Assembly (NCBI GenBank): GCA_021292165.1
Contig: CM037876.1
Coordinates: 118,177,379-118,241,378, forward strand
Reading direction: 5' to 3'
DNA from: Shinisaurus crocodilurus
Taxonomy: Eukaryota; Chordata; Lepidosauria; Squamata; Shinisauridae
Length of the DNA stretch: 64,000 bases
Shown: positions 22,595 to 34,889 of the stretch, one piece after another
How positions within the stretch are numbered: position 1 is the first letter of the stretch
How the letters are laid out: every line of letters begins with the position of its first letter
Translations under genes and position numbers: made by a program
The notes under the pieces: model-generated
Told to the model about the DNA's origin: nothing
The model's database searches: none
Seen by the model: only the letters and a program-made list of their open reading frames with translations

Positions 22595-23183
22595 ATCATT
22601 ATTTATTTATTTCATTTCTATACCGCCCAATAGCCGAAGCTCTCTGGGCGGTTTACAACAGTTATAAAACACAATGGCATACAATATAAAATAAACAATA
22701 AAAACATCATAAAAATTTCCATTACTAGACATTTAAAACAATTTAAAAATTACTTAAATAGCTAAGAACAAGGTTAAAAAACTAGACTGGTTAAAAATGT
22801 GACATAACCACCACCCCATGTACTGTTTGGAGCTGTTAAATGCCTCAGCACCGAAAGGATAGTACAGTTGGTGCCAGGTGGGCCTCAGTGGGGAGTTTGT
22901 TCCACAGTTGGGGGGCTACCACAGAAAAGGCCTTCCCCTTATTGCCACTTTCCGAGCCTCCCTCGGAGGCGGCAGTCAGAGGAAAGCCCCAGATGTTGAG
23001 CATAGTGTCCAAGTAGATTGTGGTTGGGAGAGGCTTTCCGTCAGGTATTGCAGTCCCAAGCCATGTAGGGCTTTATAGGTTAAATCCAGCACTTTGAATC
23101 GGGCTTGGAAGCATATTGACAGCCACTGCAAGCGGGCCAGAACTGGTGTTATATGTTCGAACCTTCTGGTCCCAGTGATGATA
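22595..23183 (-). mobile_element. L2 LINE 3' region
   Basis: Begins with an inverted L2 terminus (TATACCGCCCAATAGCCGAA), then 3' UTR, then ORF end. The part GGCTACCACAGAAAAGGCC is the inverse of the region seen at 29600-29640 in the L2 at 27441. It continues after a CR1 insertion. Confidence 0.8.
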
Positions 23184-23340
23184 GAATCATAATATTGTAG
23201 AGTTGGAAGGGGCCTATAAGGCCATTGAGTCCAACCCCCTGCTCAATGCAGGAATCCAAGTCAAAGCCTCCCTGACAGATGGCTGTCCAGCTGCACCTTG
23301 AATGCGTCCAGTGTGGGAGAGCCCACTACCTCTCTAGGTA
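23184..23340 (-). mobile_element. CR1 3' fragment nested in L2
   Basis: CR1 3' end beginning GATAGAATCATAATATTGTAGAG and running into the end of the ORF. L2 sequence lies on both sides, so this CR1 landed in the L2 copy. Confidence 0.8.
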
Positions 23341-23492
23341 GTTGGTTCCATTTGCACATGCTGCAGCTTCTGAACAGTCTTCAAGGGCAGCCCACTTAGA
23401 TTGCATTGCAGTAGTCAAGCTTAGCGATTACAGACCATAGATTACTGAAACCAGGCTATCTCTGTCCAGATAGGGGCATAGCTGAACCACCA
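23341..23492 (-). mobile_element. L2 LINE continuation after CR1 insertion
   Basis: CTGCAGCTTCTGAACAGTCT, then GCATTGCAGTAGTCAAGC, is characteristic inverted L2 sequence and continues the copy at 22595. Confidence 0.7.
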
Positions 23493-23749
23493 GCTAAGCA
23501 TTCCCTGCACCTCCTCATCCAAGACATTAATAAAAATGTTGAAGAGCACTGGACCCAGGACTGAGCCCTGTGGTACCCCACTTGTTACCTCTCCCCAGTT
23601 TGAGAAGGTACCATTAATAAGCACTCTCTTAGTCCGATTCTGTAGCCCACTGTGGATCCACCTGATAGTTGTTCCATCTAGCCCACTTTTAGCTAGCTTG
23701 CTATCATGAAGCACTTTGTCAAAAGCTTTGCTGAAGTCCAGATATATTA
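23493..23749 (-). mobile_element. CR1 internal RT fragment
   Basis: Covers the [10 protein letters not shown] part of the CR1 reverse transcriptase, in a 90-codon frame (23442-23714) that runs into the L2. It ends at 23749 where the next LINE begins (CCAGATATATTA then GTAGTAGTAGG). Confidence 0.8.
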
Positions 23750-26700
23750 GTAGTAGTAGGCGATCACTCGTGACCGAGTAAGATTGTCTTCCAGGATAAA
23801 ATTACAAAAAGAAAATTATAAAAGGAAATTCTAAAAAATTGTGTAGACTCTAGCAATGGGTCCGTAAGTGACTGTGGAGGCCAATTCTAGATCCACACAG
23901 CTTCCCACAGGGAGGACACAGGATACCAGATGGAAGATGGCCCTGTAAAGGATTCATTTGACGTGCTTTTCGCTTAGGACGTTTCTCCCTTTCACTTTGC
24001 ACTTGGGCTTCTTCAAAGTCCATAGAACCTTTGTGAAAGGCCAGCCTCCAGTTAGATCATTCATGGGCCAGAGCTTCCCAATTTTCGATGTTTATATTGC
24101 ATTTTTTTAGATAAGTCTTAAGAACATCTTTAAACCTTTTATACTGACCACCGATATTCCACTTTCCATCCTTGAGTTGGTAATAAAGTAACTGCTTTGG
24201 GAGACGGCAGTCAGACATTCGAACAACATGACCGGTCCATTGAAGTTGGTGTTGAAGGATCATTTTTTCCACGCTAGTAGTCTTTGCTTCTTCCAGTACA
24301 CTGACATTTGTTCGCCTATCTTCCCAAGTAATTCACAGGATTTTCCGGAGGCAACGTTGATGAAATCTTTCAAGGAGGTGGAAATAACGTTTATAGATAG
24401 TCCATGTTTCGCAGGCATACAATAAAGTTGGTAATACAATGGCTTCATAAACCAGTGTTTTGGTCTTCTTACAGATATCCCGATCCTCGAACACTCTATG
24501 TTTCATTCGAGAAAACGCGGCACTTGCGGAGCTCAAACGATGCTGGATTTCACTGTCAATGTTAGCTGTAACAGAAAGATAGCTGCCAAGATAGAGAAAA
24601 TGATCGACATTTTCCAGTATTGCCCCGCCAAGCTGGATAGATGGCGTCACCAAAGGGTTAACTTGCACTTGCTGATGAAGCGCTTTGGTTTTTTTTATGT
24701 TAAGTGAGAGACCAAGTTTTTCGTATGCTTCTACAAAAGCATTTAGGATAGTTTGGAGATCATCCTCTGATGGGGGGAGACCACATTATCATCAGCATAC
24801 TGAAGTTCCACAACGGAGGTTGTAATTACCTTACTTTTTGCTTTCAGCCTACTGAGATTAAAAAGCTTTCCATCTGTTCGATATATAATTCCCACACCAG
24901 TGGGAAGTTTCCCCTCGACAAGATGTAAAATCATGGCGATGAAAATAGCAAATAATGTTGGGGCAATAACACATCCCTGTTTAACACCTGATCCCACTTT
25001 AAATGGAGCACCATGAGAGCCGTTGTCCAAAACTGTTGCTGTCATGTTGTCATGGAGAAGTCGCAAGATATTCACAAATTTATTGGGGCATCCAATTTTC
25101 ATAAGGATAGTCCAGAGAGCCACTTGGTCTACAGTATCAAAGGCCTTAGCCAAATCAATAAATGCGGGTTGATTTTGCTCCCGTCATTTTTCTTGGAGCT
25201 GACGTGCAGTAAAAATCATGTCTACTGTCCCTCTAGAGGGGCGGAAACCATATTGAGATTCAGGGAGCATCTCTTCTGAAATAGATAGAAGACGGTTTGC
25301 GAGAATCCTAGCAAATATTTTACCTGTGGTAGCTAAGAGAAAAATGCCCCGATAGTTTCCACAGTCTATTCTATCACCCTTCTTAAAGAGGGTGATAATT
25401 ATGGCGTCCCTGAAGTCTTCTGGAATCTCTTCTCTTATCCAGATTTTTTTGATGAGTTTATGAAGATGTTGTATAAGTTCGGGGGGGGGGCTTCTTTAAA
25501 GATTTCAGCAGGAATACCATCTGGTCCACTAGCTTTGTTATTCTTATTTGATTAATGGCTTTTATAACTTCATCCAAAGTGGGGAGTATTGCAAGTTCCT
25601 CTCTAATTTGTTTTTGCGGGATTTCAAAAAAAATATCATTATCCACCTTAGATTTACGATTTAAAAGATCATAATAATGCTCTTTCCAACGCAGTGCAAT
25701 AGACTCTTTGTCTTTTAAGAGTTTGGTGCCATCTTTTGATTGTAAAGGGTTTGTACCATAGGTTTTTGGTCCGTAAATGGCCTTTGTGGCCTTAGAAAAG
25801 CCCCGTGCATCATGAGATTCTGCAAGTTGTTGAATTTCTTCAGCTTTCTTTTTCCACCAAGCGTTCTTAAGTTCTCTTGTTCTTCTATGGACCTCAGCCT
25901 TTGCACTGGCGTAGATTTTTTTCTTGCCATATTTAGAAGGCTTTCCTTTTTTGGTCAATTATATATTTAATCTCATTATCATTTTCATCAAACCAATCCT
26001 GATGTTTCTTAGTTTCATATCCAATAGTTTGTTCACAGGCTGCAGTAATGGAGGTTTTCAGCTTAGACCAATGGTCCTCAATGTTATCAGGAGGTTCCGT
26101 AGGTAGATGTTCCTTAAGAAATGATTGAAGATGAGTTTGCTTAATAGGATCTTGAAGGGCGTGGATGTTCATTTTACACCTTGGTTTCCTTCCTTGAAGC
26201 CTACGTTGGGGAGCAATGTTGATAACCATAGTGGACCGGATTAGTCGGTGGTCTGTCCAGCAGTCGTTGGCACTCACCATGGCCCTAGTAAGAAGTACAT
26301 CACAGCGATCCCTAACACGGACAATTACATAATCCAGAAGATGCAAGTGCTTTGACTGAGGGTGCTGCCATGATGTTTTAAACTTATTCTTTTGTCAAAA
26401 GAGCGTGTTTATAATAGTGAGATTATGCTCTGCACATTTAGACAAAAGTAAAATTCTGTTCAAGTTGCTATTACCAACTCCGTCTTTTCCAATAGTTTCT
26501 GGCCATAAATCAAAGTCACGCCTGACTCTTGCGCTAAAGTCGCCCAGGAGGATAATTTTATCCTCCTTAGGTATCTCTGACAGGAGAGTGTCCAACTGGG
26601 TATAAAAACTTTCCTTGATGTCTTCATCAGCATCTAATGTTGGCACATAAGTGCTCAAAATAGTTACCTGCCGGTTATTGGCAAGCTTTAATCGAAGAAT

Positions 26701-27412
26701 TATCAGGCGTTCGTTAATGCCAGTAGGAACTTCTGACAAAGAGTTCACTAGCTCATTTTTGATGGCAAGGCCTACTCCATGTATTTGTCGGTCCTGCTCA
26801 GGTAGTCCTTTCCAGAGGAAGGTATAACCTCCCTTTTCTTCCTTCAACTGTCCCTCTCCTGCCCTTTGAGTTTCTTGAAGTGCTGCTATGTCAATTCTAA
26901 ATCTTCTCAACTCCCTTGCAATAATAGCAGTCCTACGCTCAGGGCGTTCACTATCTATGTTATCCAGCAATGTCCGTATATTCCATGTTCCAAGATTCAA
27001 ATGTCTTTTTCGACTGCTAAATGGTGATCCCACTGGATGCGGTAATCCAGTCAGGGGAGAAAGAGGTGTTTAGGGCACCTTTTCTAGCCCCCTCCCCATA
27101 CGGGGTGAGCAGAGTGGATCCTAAATAGGGCTGCTCAGTCATGGATACAGCTGCCGAGCTGCTCGACTACCTCGTTCCTTGAACAGGGCAACTGAATCTG
27201 CATCCACCGCCCATGTGCTGGTCCATGACTAGGGGCTTCCAGATTCACAGTCCTGCCCCCGTCGCCATTCGCCAGTCGCCATGGGACTTTTTTTGTTTGG
27301 TTGAGTTGGAAGACGCCTGTGCGTGAAATTGTTTTATGTGGGGAGATCAGTGCACAAACGAATCACCGCACAAACTTGACAGAGTACAGCAATGATCCAA
27401 TGGCCTGCTGAG
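23750..27412 (-). mobile_element. Near full-length broken APE-type LINE (RTE-like, clade uncertain)
   Basis: Minus-strand order: possible 5' UTR (27040-27412); an endonuclease frame (26395-27033) with WNIRTL, ALQETQ and LLGDFSARV blocks; a linker frame with WTDHRLI (25933-26346); an N-terminal RT region (25458-25958); RT core with AFDTVDQ, VKQGCV and YADD (24743-25153); then C-terminal frames with YLGSYLS, ACETWT and WTGHVVRMSD (24057-24668). At least four frameshifts or stops separate the pieces, so it is inactive. Proteins of this type are often labelled craniofacial development protein 2-like. I judge RTE-like, but other APE-type clades are possible. Confidence 0.8.
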
Positions 27413-27440
27413 ATTTAGGCTAATGGCAGCTTTCCCCCTC

Positions 27441-29949
27441 TGCATCTATTAAGATGGTCCGCCCCCCGGAGGCTGATGGATCCGGATGGTTTCCAGAGGG
27501 CCCTTGGAGGTTTTCCGGCTGATATGGCTGGCGGTCCTGTCAAATCCCTGGTTGATCTCTGGAATAGAGAGAAGACCCGGGCGGTTGACATGATCGCTCC
27601 TGAGCTCCCACTCTGTAGTAGAGCTCGTACGACTCCGTGGTATACCCCAGAGCTGAGAGTGATGAAGCAAAACAGGAGATGGCTTGAGTGCAGGTGGAAG
27701 AAAACTCCTAGTGGATGCAATCGAACCCTGGTACGTGCCTATAGCCAGGTATACCTAGAGGCAGTGAGGGTGGCAAAGAGACAACATCTCACTGCCTCTA
27801 TCCAATCATCTGTTTGTCGCCCAGCGGAGCTCTTCAGGGTCGTCCGGGGCCTGTTATACGCTGGCCCCAGGGACATCATCGACCCATCTGATGCCCGCTG
27901 CAATATATTCGCTAGGCACTTCCAGGAAAAAATCTCTTGCATCCGCAGGGACTTAGACTCCAATGTTATAGCAGTAGAATCAGGAGAGGTACCCAGAGCA
28001 CAGCTTGGTCTAGTTATTTTGGATGAGTTTCAGTTGCTACAGCTCGAGGATGTTGACAAGGTGCTTGGACGGGTTCGTGCAACCATGTCTGTTCTGGATC
28101 TTTGCCCTTCTTGGCTTATAAAAACTAGGAGGGAATGGCCGGCTGGGCCAGAGAGGTGATCAATGCCTCCTTGCGAGAGGGAGTGGTCCCATGCCACCTG
28201 AAACAGGCGGTGGTGAGACCACTCCTGAAGAAACCCTCTCTGGACCCGGAAGATATTAACAACTTTAGGCCGGTGACGAATGTTCCTTTCCTGGGCAAGG
28301 TCCTTGAGCGGGTGGTGGCCAACCAGCTCCAGGCGCTCTTGGATGAGACTGATTATCTGGATCCATTTCAGTCGGGGTTCAGGCCTGGTTTTGGCACAGA
28401 AACAGCCTTGGTCGCCCTGTATGATGATTTATTTATTTATTTATTTATTATTTATTAATTATATTTATATCCCACCTTTTCCCCTGCAAACGCAAGGTGG
28501 CTTACATAATCCTTCTCTCCATTTTATCCTCACAACAACCCTGTGAGGTAGGTTAGGCTGATGACCTATGTTGGGGGAGAGAGACAGGGGGAGTGCGACC
28601 CTGTTGATACTCCTGGATCTCTCGGCGGCTTTCGATACCATCAACCATGGTATCCTTCTGGAGCGGCTGTCTGAGTTGGGGGTGGGGGGCACTGCATTGC
28701 AGTGGTTCCGCTGCTACTTGGATGGATGGCTCCAGAGGGTGGTGCTTGGGGAATGTTGCTCTGCCCCATGGACTCTCCAATATGGGGTTCCTCAGGGGTC
28801 GGTCTTATCCCCCATGCTATTTAACATCTACCTTTAACCACTGAGTGGGGTCATCCAGAGTTTTGGAGTGCGTTGCCATCAGTACGCTGATGACACACAG
28901 CTCTATTTCTCCTTTTCATCTTCAGCAGGTGAGGCTGTGGATGTGCTGAACCGGTGCCTGGCTGCAACAATGGACTGGATGAGGGCTAACAAACTGAGGC
29001 TCAATCGAGACAAGACTGAGATGCTGTTAGTGGGTGGTTCCTTTGACTGGATGGAGGGTGTTCAACCTGTTCTGGATGGGGTTGCACTCCCCTTGAAGAA
29101 GAAGGTTCCTAGCTTGGTGGTGCTCCTGGAGCCATCTTTGTCACTTGAGGCTCAAGTGGCCTCAGTGGCAAGGAGTGCCTTCTACCAGCTTTGGCTGGTG
29201 GCCCAGCTATGCCACTATCTGGACAGGGATAGCCTGGTCTCAGTAATCTACACTCTGGTGATCTCTAAACTAGACTACTGCAATGCACTCTACGAGGGGC
29301 TGCCTTTGAAGACTGTTCGGAAGCTGCAGCTTGTGCAAAATGCGGCAGCCAGGCTTATTGCGGGGACCGGAAGGTCCGAGCACATTATACTGGTTCTGGC
29401 CCGTTTGCACTGGCTGCCAATATGCTTCCGAGCCGAATTCAAGGTGCTGGTTCTAACATATAAGGCCCTACATGGCTTAGGACCACAATACCTGACAGAA
29501 CGTCTCGTCTCTCCCAACCGCAATCTACCCGGACACTACACTCAACATCTGGGGCCCTCCTCCAACTGCCACCTCCAAGAGAGGCTCGGTTGGTAGCAAC
29601 AAAGAGGAGGGCCTTCTCAGTGGTAGCCCCCCAATTATGGAATAAGCTCCCCACTGAGACCCGCCTGGTACCAACCTTAATATCTTTTTGGTGCCAGGTT
29701 AAGACTTCCCTCTATGCCAAGGCATTCAATAGTTAAGAGCTCAAAATAGCAGAGGGGGGGGGGATTGTCACCTGTAGACTTAGTTTTATTAACTTTTGGG
29801 TTTGGATTGTATTTTAAACTGTGCTTTTTAATTTGGTTTTTTATCTTTTTTTGTATGTTTTTATTGTTGTTTTTATGTACAAACTGTTGTGAACCGCCCA
29901 GAGAGCTTCAGCTGTGGGGCATAAAAAATAAATAAATAAATAAATAAAT
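27441..29949 (+). mobile_element. L2 LINE, 5'-truncated, broken ORF
   Basis: Frames on + encode the linker and RT of an L2-type element: [48 protein letters not shown], the catalytic YADDTQL, and SKLDYCNALYEGLPLKT. The ORF is broken by a shift near 28130, a SINE at 28428-28558 and a stop at about 28835. It ends with the 3' motif CCGCCCAGAGAGCTTCAGC and an (AAAT)n tail at 29925-29948. Not active. Confidence 0.9.
28428..28558 (-). mobile_element. Truncated tRNA-SINE inserted in L2 ORF
   Basis: Tail and core of the 11706 family. TGATGA at 28422-28427 and 28559-28564 flanks it. Removing the insert and one TGATGA restores continuous L2 coding context (LYDD), so the SINE arrived after the L2. Confidence 0.88.
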
Positions 29950-30011
29950 GTCCTGGTTTTAAATTTGAAAAAAAATGGTCACCTTATGTTAGCTGTAGTT
30001 TCCAAACACTC

Positions 30012-30395
30012 TTCACAGTCAGGCCCACATAAAACACATTGCAGTAATCTAAATGGGAGGTGAATCACTAAATGAATCACTGATCAGATTCTCCTTTTCC
30101 AGGAAAGGCGAATCTTTTTCAGATGGCTGGCGCACCATCTGAGGCTGGGCAAAGGCACTCCAGGCCGCAGCAGCCGCCTGACCCTCCAGGAGCAATGCTG
30201 GGTCTGAAAGCATCCCTAAGCTGAAAACCTCATCCTTCAGAGGGAGGGAGTACAGCCACATCCAGAGCAGGCTGTGCCCCCAATCCCAGACTGGCTTGTC
30301 TACTGACCAACAGAACCTCAGTGTGGCTTCTGCTTGTTAGCCCACATCCAATCCCCATACCGTTCCCAAACAACGGTTCAGGACTTCCACAGCCT
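30012..30395 (-). mobile_element. L2-like LINE fragment
   Basis: ACATTGCAGTAATCTAAATGG near the start matches the inverted L2 phrase at 23395; the rest resembles L2-like ORF or 3' UTR sequence. Diverged; ends uncertain. Confidence 0.5.
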
Positions 30396-30414
30396 CCTTG
30401 GCATTAATTGAAAG

Positions 30415-30431
30415 AGAGAGAGAGAGAGAGT
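30415..30431. repeat. (GA)n microsatellite
   Basis: Short GA tract. Confidence 0.85.
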
Positions 30432-30439
30432 GCTGGTGG

Positions 30440-31430
30440 GTAGCGTTAACATAATGTGTTCTCTGTGTCTGGCTAAGCTTTACGGCTTGGCCAGAGCCTT
30501 GAACAATACATAGGAATACACAAATTGTTAAACTTAAGTTTTATTTAAGGAGGAGCAACAGTTTCAGGCATATCAAAAAGAAATATAAAATAGCATTCTA
30601 ATTAATTATCTGGCTTGGTATAGTCGTTAAAATGCCATAGCTATGTGTTACAAAGCCTCCATAGGTGTAGCTCAGGGGTGGACAACCCACAGCCCTCAGG
30701 GGCCTCCAGCAGAACCATGGGAGGGAAAGTGCAGTCTCAGCAGGCAGGGAGGGGAGATGTGAACCTCCCCCATCCTGGCATGTTGAGATGGCGGGGGAAG
30801 TGAGTGTGGTGTGTGGTGTGCTTGCATGGGAGCAGTCCCAACCCACCAGCCATGGCCCCATATGGTCCCTGGGGGCCAAAATCCCTGGTGCAGATGATAA
30901 AAGAAAATTCTTTGAGCCTCTCAGATACAATTATCAGGATGTGTCCATGATGCTGTTCAGACAGGATTAATATTGCTGATGATGAATCATGCAAGGCCCT
31001 CCTCACAGCAAGTCCCTTTGCTTCTGAACAAAGTGGCAGCAGAGATCCATCCCAGTGCTAAACTTCCTCCTGAAACAAGAAGAGTGGCACAGGAAAAAAA
31101 ACTTACTTGCATGGACTATGAACACCAGGCAAAGTAGCACCAAAGAATTGCTGCTCCTTTAAGACAGTAAAGGTGGAGAGCCAGGTGTGCAGCCTGATCT
31201 AGTGGCAGCTAGTCACCACTTGGCTATGCATGCAATTTGATTTCCGGGAGACAATTCCTGGAGGCCATTAGCTGGGAGGCAATTCTCAACCTGCTTTCAG
31301 TGTCCTCTGATTAGTGCTATGTTAAGTCCTAAAAGTGCTCCTATATAGCATGAAAAGAACAAGGTATCATCCTAATTAGAATTTGGGGCATTGTTGGCTT
31401 CCTTACATCTACACCAAAAGCCAAGAGAGA
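30440..31430. other. No gene; possible LTR and hAT remnants
   Basis: A TTTATT at about 30540 on + (AATAAA on minus) in a context like the solo LTRs downstream hints at an old LTR, but no duplication was found. At 30672, CAGGGGTGGACAACCC resembles a hAT left end without a convincing partner. Confidence 0.3.
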
Positions 31431-31434
31431 CCAC

Positions 31435-31797
31435 TCTTGGGACCAGGTTACCTGAGAGAGCGCCTCCTGCCCGGTTGCTGAGGTCATCAGATGGCAGGCT
31501 CTTGATGGTTCTTCATGGACCTTTGGCCCGACTGGAGCCCACCAGGTGAAGAGCCTCCAGTGTGGCAGCTCCATTTCTGTGGCACTCCCTGCCTCTGGAG
31601 GTCAGGCAGGCTCCGACATGGTTTCTTGTTCCGGGAAGCCTTCTCTGTTCTTCAACCGCCAATGTAATTTTAGTTTGTTTTCAATGTATTGTTTTTGTTT
31701 CTTTTATCTGTTTTTGTCTTTTTATTGTTCATCACTCCTTGATGTGGAGCGGTATACAAATACTGTAAACGATAATAATAATCATCATCAGTTGCCT
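31435..31797 (+). mobile_element. L2-like LINE 3' end
   Basis: The ORF tail region (GTGGCACTCCCTGCCTCTGG) is followed by a T-rich 3' UTR with TGATGTGGAGCGGTATACAA and an ATAATAATAATCATCATC tail, typical of an L2 3' terminus. Confidence 0.7.
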
Positions 31798-32446
31798 TGA
31801 AATTAGTGGGATGCATCCCACAGTGCCTTTCTGTTTGGGGAAGGTTTGTAATCCAGTGGGGGGACAGGACCATTTTTGCAAACTCCCCCTTCCCCCTGCA
31901 GTATTTCCCACAGTGTGGCAGATTTGCTAGAGAGGGAATTTACAAAAAGTGCGCCCCCTCCCCTCTGTTTGCAGAGACTTCCACTGGATCAAAAGCCCTT
32001 CTGTGAATGGAAGGTCACAATCCTGTGTGTCCCTTCTCCTTCTATCTCCCCACCTTTTGGAGGTCTGGGTCACAGGGTCAACATGGGGCTGAATAATTTC
32101 TGCAAGTGTTTGAAGCAGCACAAGAGTATATTGGTATATACCAACTAGTGAAAGGCTGGATTGGTGGCCCTTGTTAGTCTAGTGTTAAAAGATAAGAGTG
32201 AAAAAAGCAAAGGAAATAAAATTGAAATGTAATCTTTCATTTCTAAGCAAACTCATAAGATCAGTCCTGTATATGAAATAGAAACTCTTTCTTTCTTTGC
32301 TGTTTCCTTGTTACCCTTGGAAATATGCAAACATGAACCACGACCTCTTTGAAGTAATCAGTAATTCAGTTGCTCAGGGACTCATTAGACCTTGGAAAAC
32401 ATTAATATGTTGGTGTGGGACTGGGAACTATATGTAAAGCATTTGA
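31798..32446. other. No gene recognised
   Basis: Unique-looking sequence; no exon or repeat identified. Confidence 0.4.
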
Positions 32447-32623
32447 TTTCATAGATTTCATACATCATAGAGTTGGAAGGGGCCTACAAGGCCATCAAGT
32501 CCAACCCCCTGCTCAATGCAGGAAACTAGAGGAGGGGTCTCCCATCCAAGTAATAACCACGCCTGACCCGGCTTAGCTTTCCACACTCAGACAAGGTGAG
32601 CCAGCGTGAGCCACAGGCCTGTA
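32447..32623 (-). mobile_element. 5S-rRNA-derived SINE with CR1-type tail
   Basis: Third copy of the 1061 unit, with AGATTTCATACATCATAGAG at its 3' end and a good 5S-like block. CTGTATATAGGCCTGTATGG just after the head is a short duplication. Confidence 0.77.
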
Positions 32624-33182
32624 TATAGGCCTGTATGGTGCCTATATTCTTAATAAATTCAAGGAGGTGGGGAGTAAAGGTGTGCACTGCCAGGATTTGA
32701 CTCGGACATCAATTCAGTGCTTTGGAAAATAGCCCAGTTTGACTAGGACTGTTTCAGAGGCCATCCACTTCAACTCAGGTACCGAAACCTGAGTCAAGAT
32801 TCAGAAATCTTAAGGCTCCGTGCCTCCCATTGACTATCATGGAAATGCTAGATATAAAAATAGCTATAACTCTTCTTTCTTCATCAGAGTTTAATGAAAT
32901 TTGCAGGCATAGTAACCCCTTAGGAGTGGAATATGCTTACCAGATGTCAGAAATACAGGTGCAGGGCTGAGGTTGTGCTATGTACCTTGACTTTTTAAAA
33001 GGGAACTGCTGATAACTTTTGGGAGGGGCAGAATTGGGTAAAATTTTCAAGGATAGTTGCCTCTTCTGAGGGGATCAAGCCTGCCAAGTTTCAGATGAGT
33101 AGGCTCAGGGGGTTTTGTGCAAGAGCAGTCTTTACATTTTGAGGGTATCCAGAACAAGATGCACTGATTGTCCTATGTTCCT

Positions 33183-33300
33183 TAGAATCATAGAATAGTA
33201 GAGTTGGAAGGGGCCTATAAGGCCATCGAGTCCAACCCGCCGCTCAATGCAAGAACCCAAGTCAAAGCATCCCTGACAGATGGCTGTCCTTGTGGAACAT
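33183..33300 (-). mobile_element. CR1 3' fragment nested in TIR element
   Basis: GAATCATAGAATAGTAGAGTT through CTGACAGATGGCTGTCC matches the CR1 3' end. It lies inside the element at 32675 and is therefore probably younger. Confidence 0.8.
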
Positions 33301-33990
33301 TGTTCTGAAAATGACCAACAGCCTAGAGGTGACTGTAAGTAAGAAATTTCCAAAGTTTCAGAAAGATTGTGTGGAAGGGGAGTTCTCAGTTTTTTGGATG
33401 GGAGGAAGTGATTTGCCTCCCTTCCCCCCTCCATGATTTTTGGTCAATCTGTCTGAAAATGGCACACATCTTAGAGGTGCAGCTTAGCTGGGGAGCAGCT
33501 GAGGCTCCTGGTGGTGGCGGCTGGCTCGCAGAACAAGGAGGCCGGTGGTATACACAAGCAAGCCTTAAGCCTCTGAGTTGATGCCTCCAGGGTGCCACTC
33601 CCTGGGCCCTGCTACTTCATCCTGGCACTAGGTGGGCACCAGGCATGCAGGGAGAGGCAGGCAGGCTCCTAATTATAAGCAGCACCCTTGCCACTGGGGT
33701 CAAGGTGGGCACAGGGGCAGCACGCATGCACAGTAGTGTGTCTTGAGGTCCAGCATCGAGTTGCTGCAGTGAAGGACAAGCAGTAGGAAAACAAATTTGG
33801 TCAGAGGTGAGTTACTGCACTGGAGAAACACAGATTTTAAAGGAAAGTAAAATTAAAGAAGATGAACCAGATAGCAGGGGGAGATGCAAGAGCAGCAGCA
33901 GTAGACTGAGGATGATGCTTAGAGGTGGTCAAGGAGGAGGGGTGGTCAGCCCAGGAGGGGGAGGCTGACTTCCAGGAAGACCAACTGCAA

Positions 33991-34110
33991 CGTCGTCGTC
34001 GTCGTCGTCATCATTTACATTTATTTATCGCCCATCTGGCCGGCAAACCAGCCACCCTGGGCGATGTACATAAGATAAAAACAGGATAAAATACATTTAA
34101 AACAGTATAA
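33991..34110 (-). mobile_element. (CGT)n and L2-like LINE tail
   Basis: A (CGT)n/(CAT) run is followed by TTACATTTATTTATCGCCC and CCACCCTGGGCGATGTACAT, the LINE tail also seen at 6437. The triplet run is probably its expanded 3' terminal repeat. Confidence 0.6.
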
Positions 34111-34652
34111 AATTTTAAAATCTTGGGATGTTACAATGTCACCCATCATGGGAAACACCCTTTTGCTTGGGATGTGAGATGTTGGCTGCTGGGCAACCAT
34201 GGCCACAGGGCCTTATCCAGGCTCAGTTCTGGTTGCAGTAGAGGGAAGCTGGCCTCGCTTTGGGAAGCAGTCCCAAGGGTCCAGATTAGGTTCACAGGCT
34301 TCGGCCAAATCTGATACACATCCCTAGTGGGGAGCTGTGAGGTATAGGGCAGCCTGAGTCTTTCTCTCATCCTGAGGCTATTAATGAATATTTGGGTCTG
34401 GAATGGTCTTGAAACCCCTTCTCCTTCAGTCCAAGGCTTTCTTAGCTGTCAGAAACAAAGGAATCTTTGCCTGTGCCCCAAAGCCTCCATAGGTGGCGTG
34501 GTCCAAGGGCTACTACGGTATAGACCAGCAATGGAAAGGCCTGCTAGTGTTCCCCTCTGTAGCTGGGGAGAGTGACCACAGAGAGCTCTGTTTAGCCCCC
34601 TCTTGCATTTGTTGGCTGCTGTTTTTGCCACGTAGCCAGGAACACCATTGGA

Positions 34653-34889
34653 AGATGGCTGGTGAGAGTGTTGGACTGGGACTTGGAAGATCTGGGTTCG
34701 AGTCCCCACTCGGCCATGAAACTCACTGGGTGACTTTGGGCTAGTCACTGACTCTCAGCCTAACCTACCTCGCGGGGTTGTTGTGAGGATAACATGGAGA
34801 GGAGGAGGAGGAGGATTATGTAAGCCGCCTTGGGTTCCTTGCAGGAAAAAAGGCGGGGTATAAATATAATAAATAAATAACTAAATAAA
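34653..34889 (+). mobile_element. tRNA-derived SINE with MIR-like core
   Basis: The only + oriented copy of the 11706 family. It has a well-preserved B-box (GGGTTCGAGTCCCC at about 34694), core CACTGGGTGACTTTGGGCTA and tail ATATAATAAATAAATAACTAAATAAAT. Confidence 0.88.

Larger units (their letters stand above)
32675..34326. mobile_element. 1.65-kb TIR element with perfect 8-bp TSD (hAT-like)
   Basis: GTGGGGAG is present at 32667-32674 and again at 34327-34334. The ends TAAAGGTGTGCACTG and CTGATACACATCCCTA are imperfect inverted repeats. Inside are an AT-rich non-coding body, a CR1 3' fragment (33183-33300), a (CGT)n tract (33991) and an L2-like tail (34013-34110). No transposase frame is seen, so it is non-autonomous. 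The 8-bp duplication suggests hAT. Confidence 0.75.

Noticed and set aside
30672..30900. A complete hAT element starting CAGGGGTGGACAACCC
   Set aside because: No matching right end or 8-bp duplication could be found.
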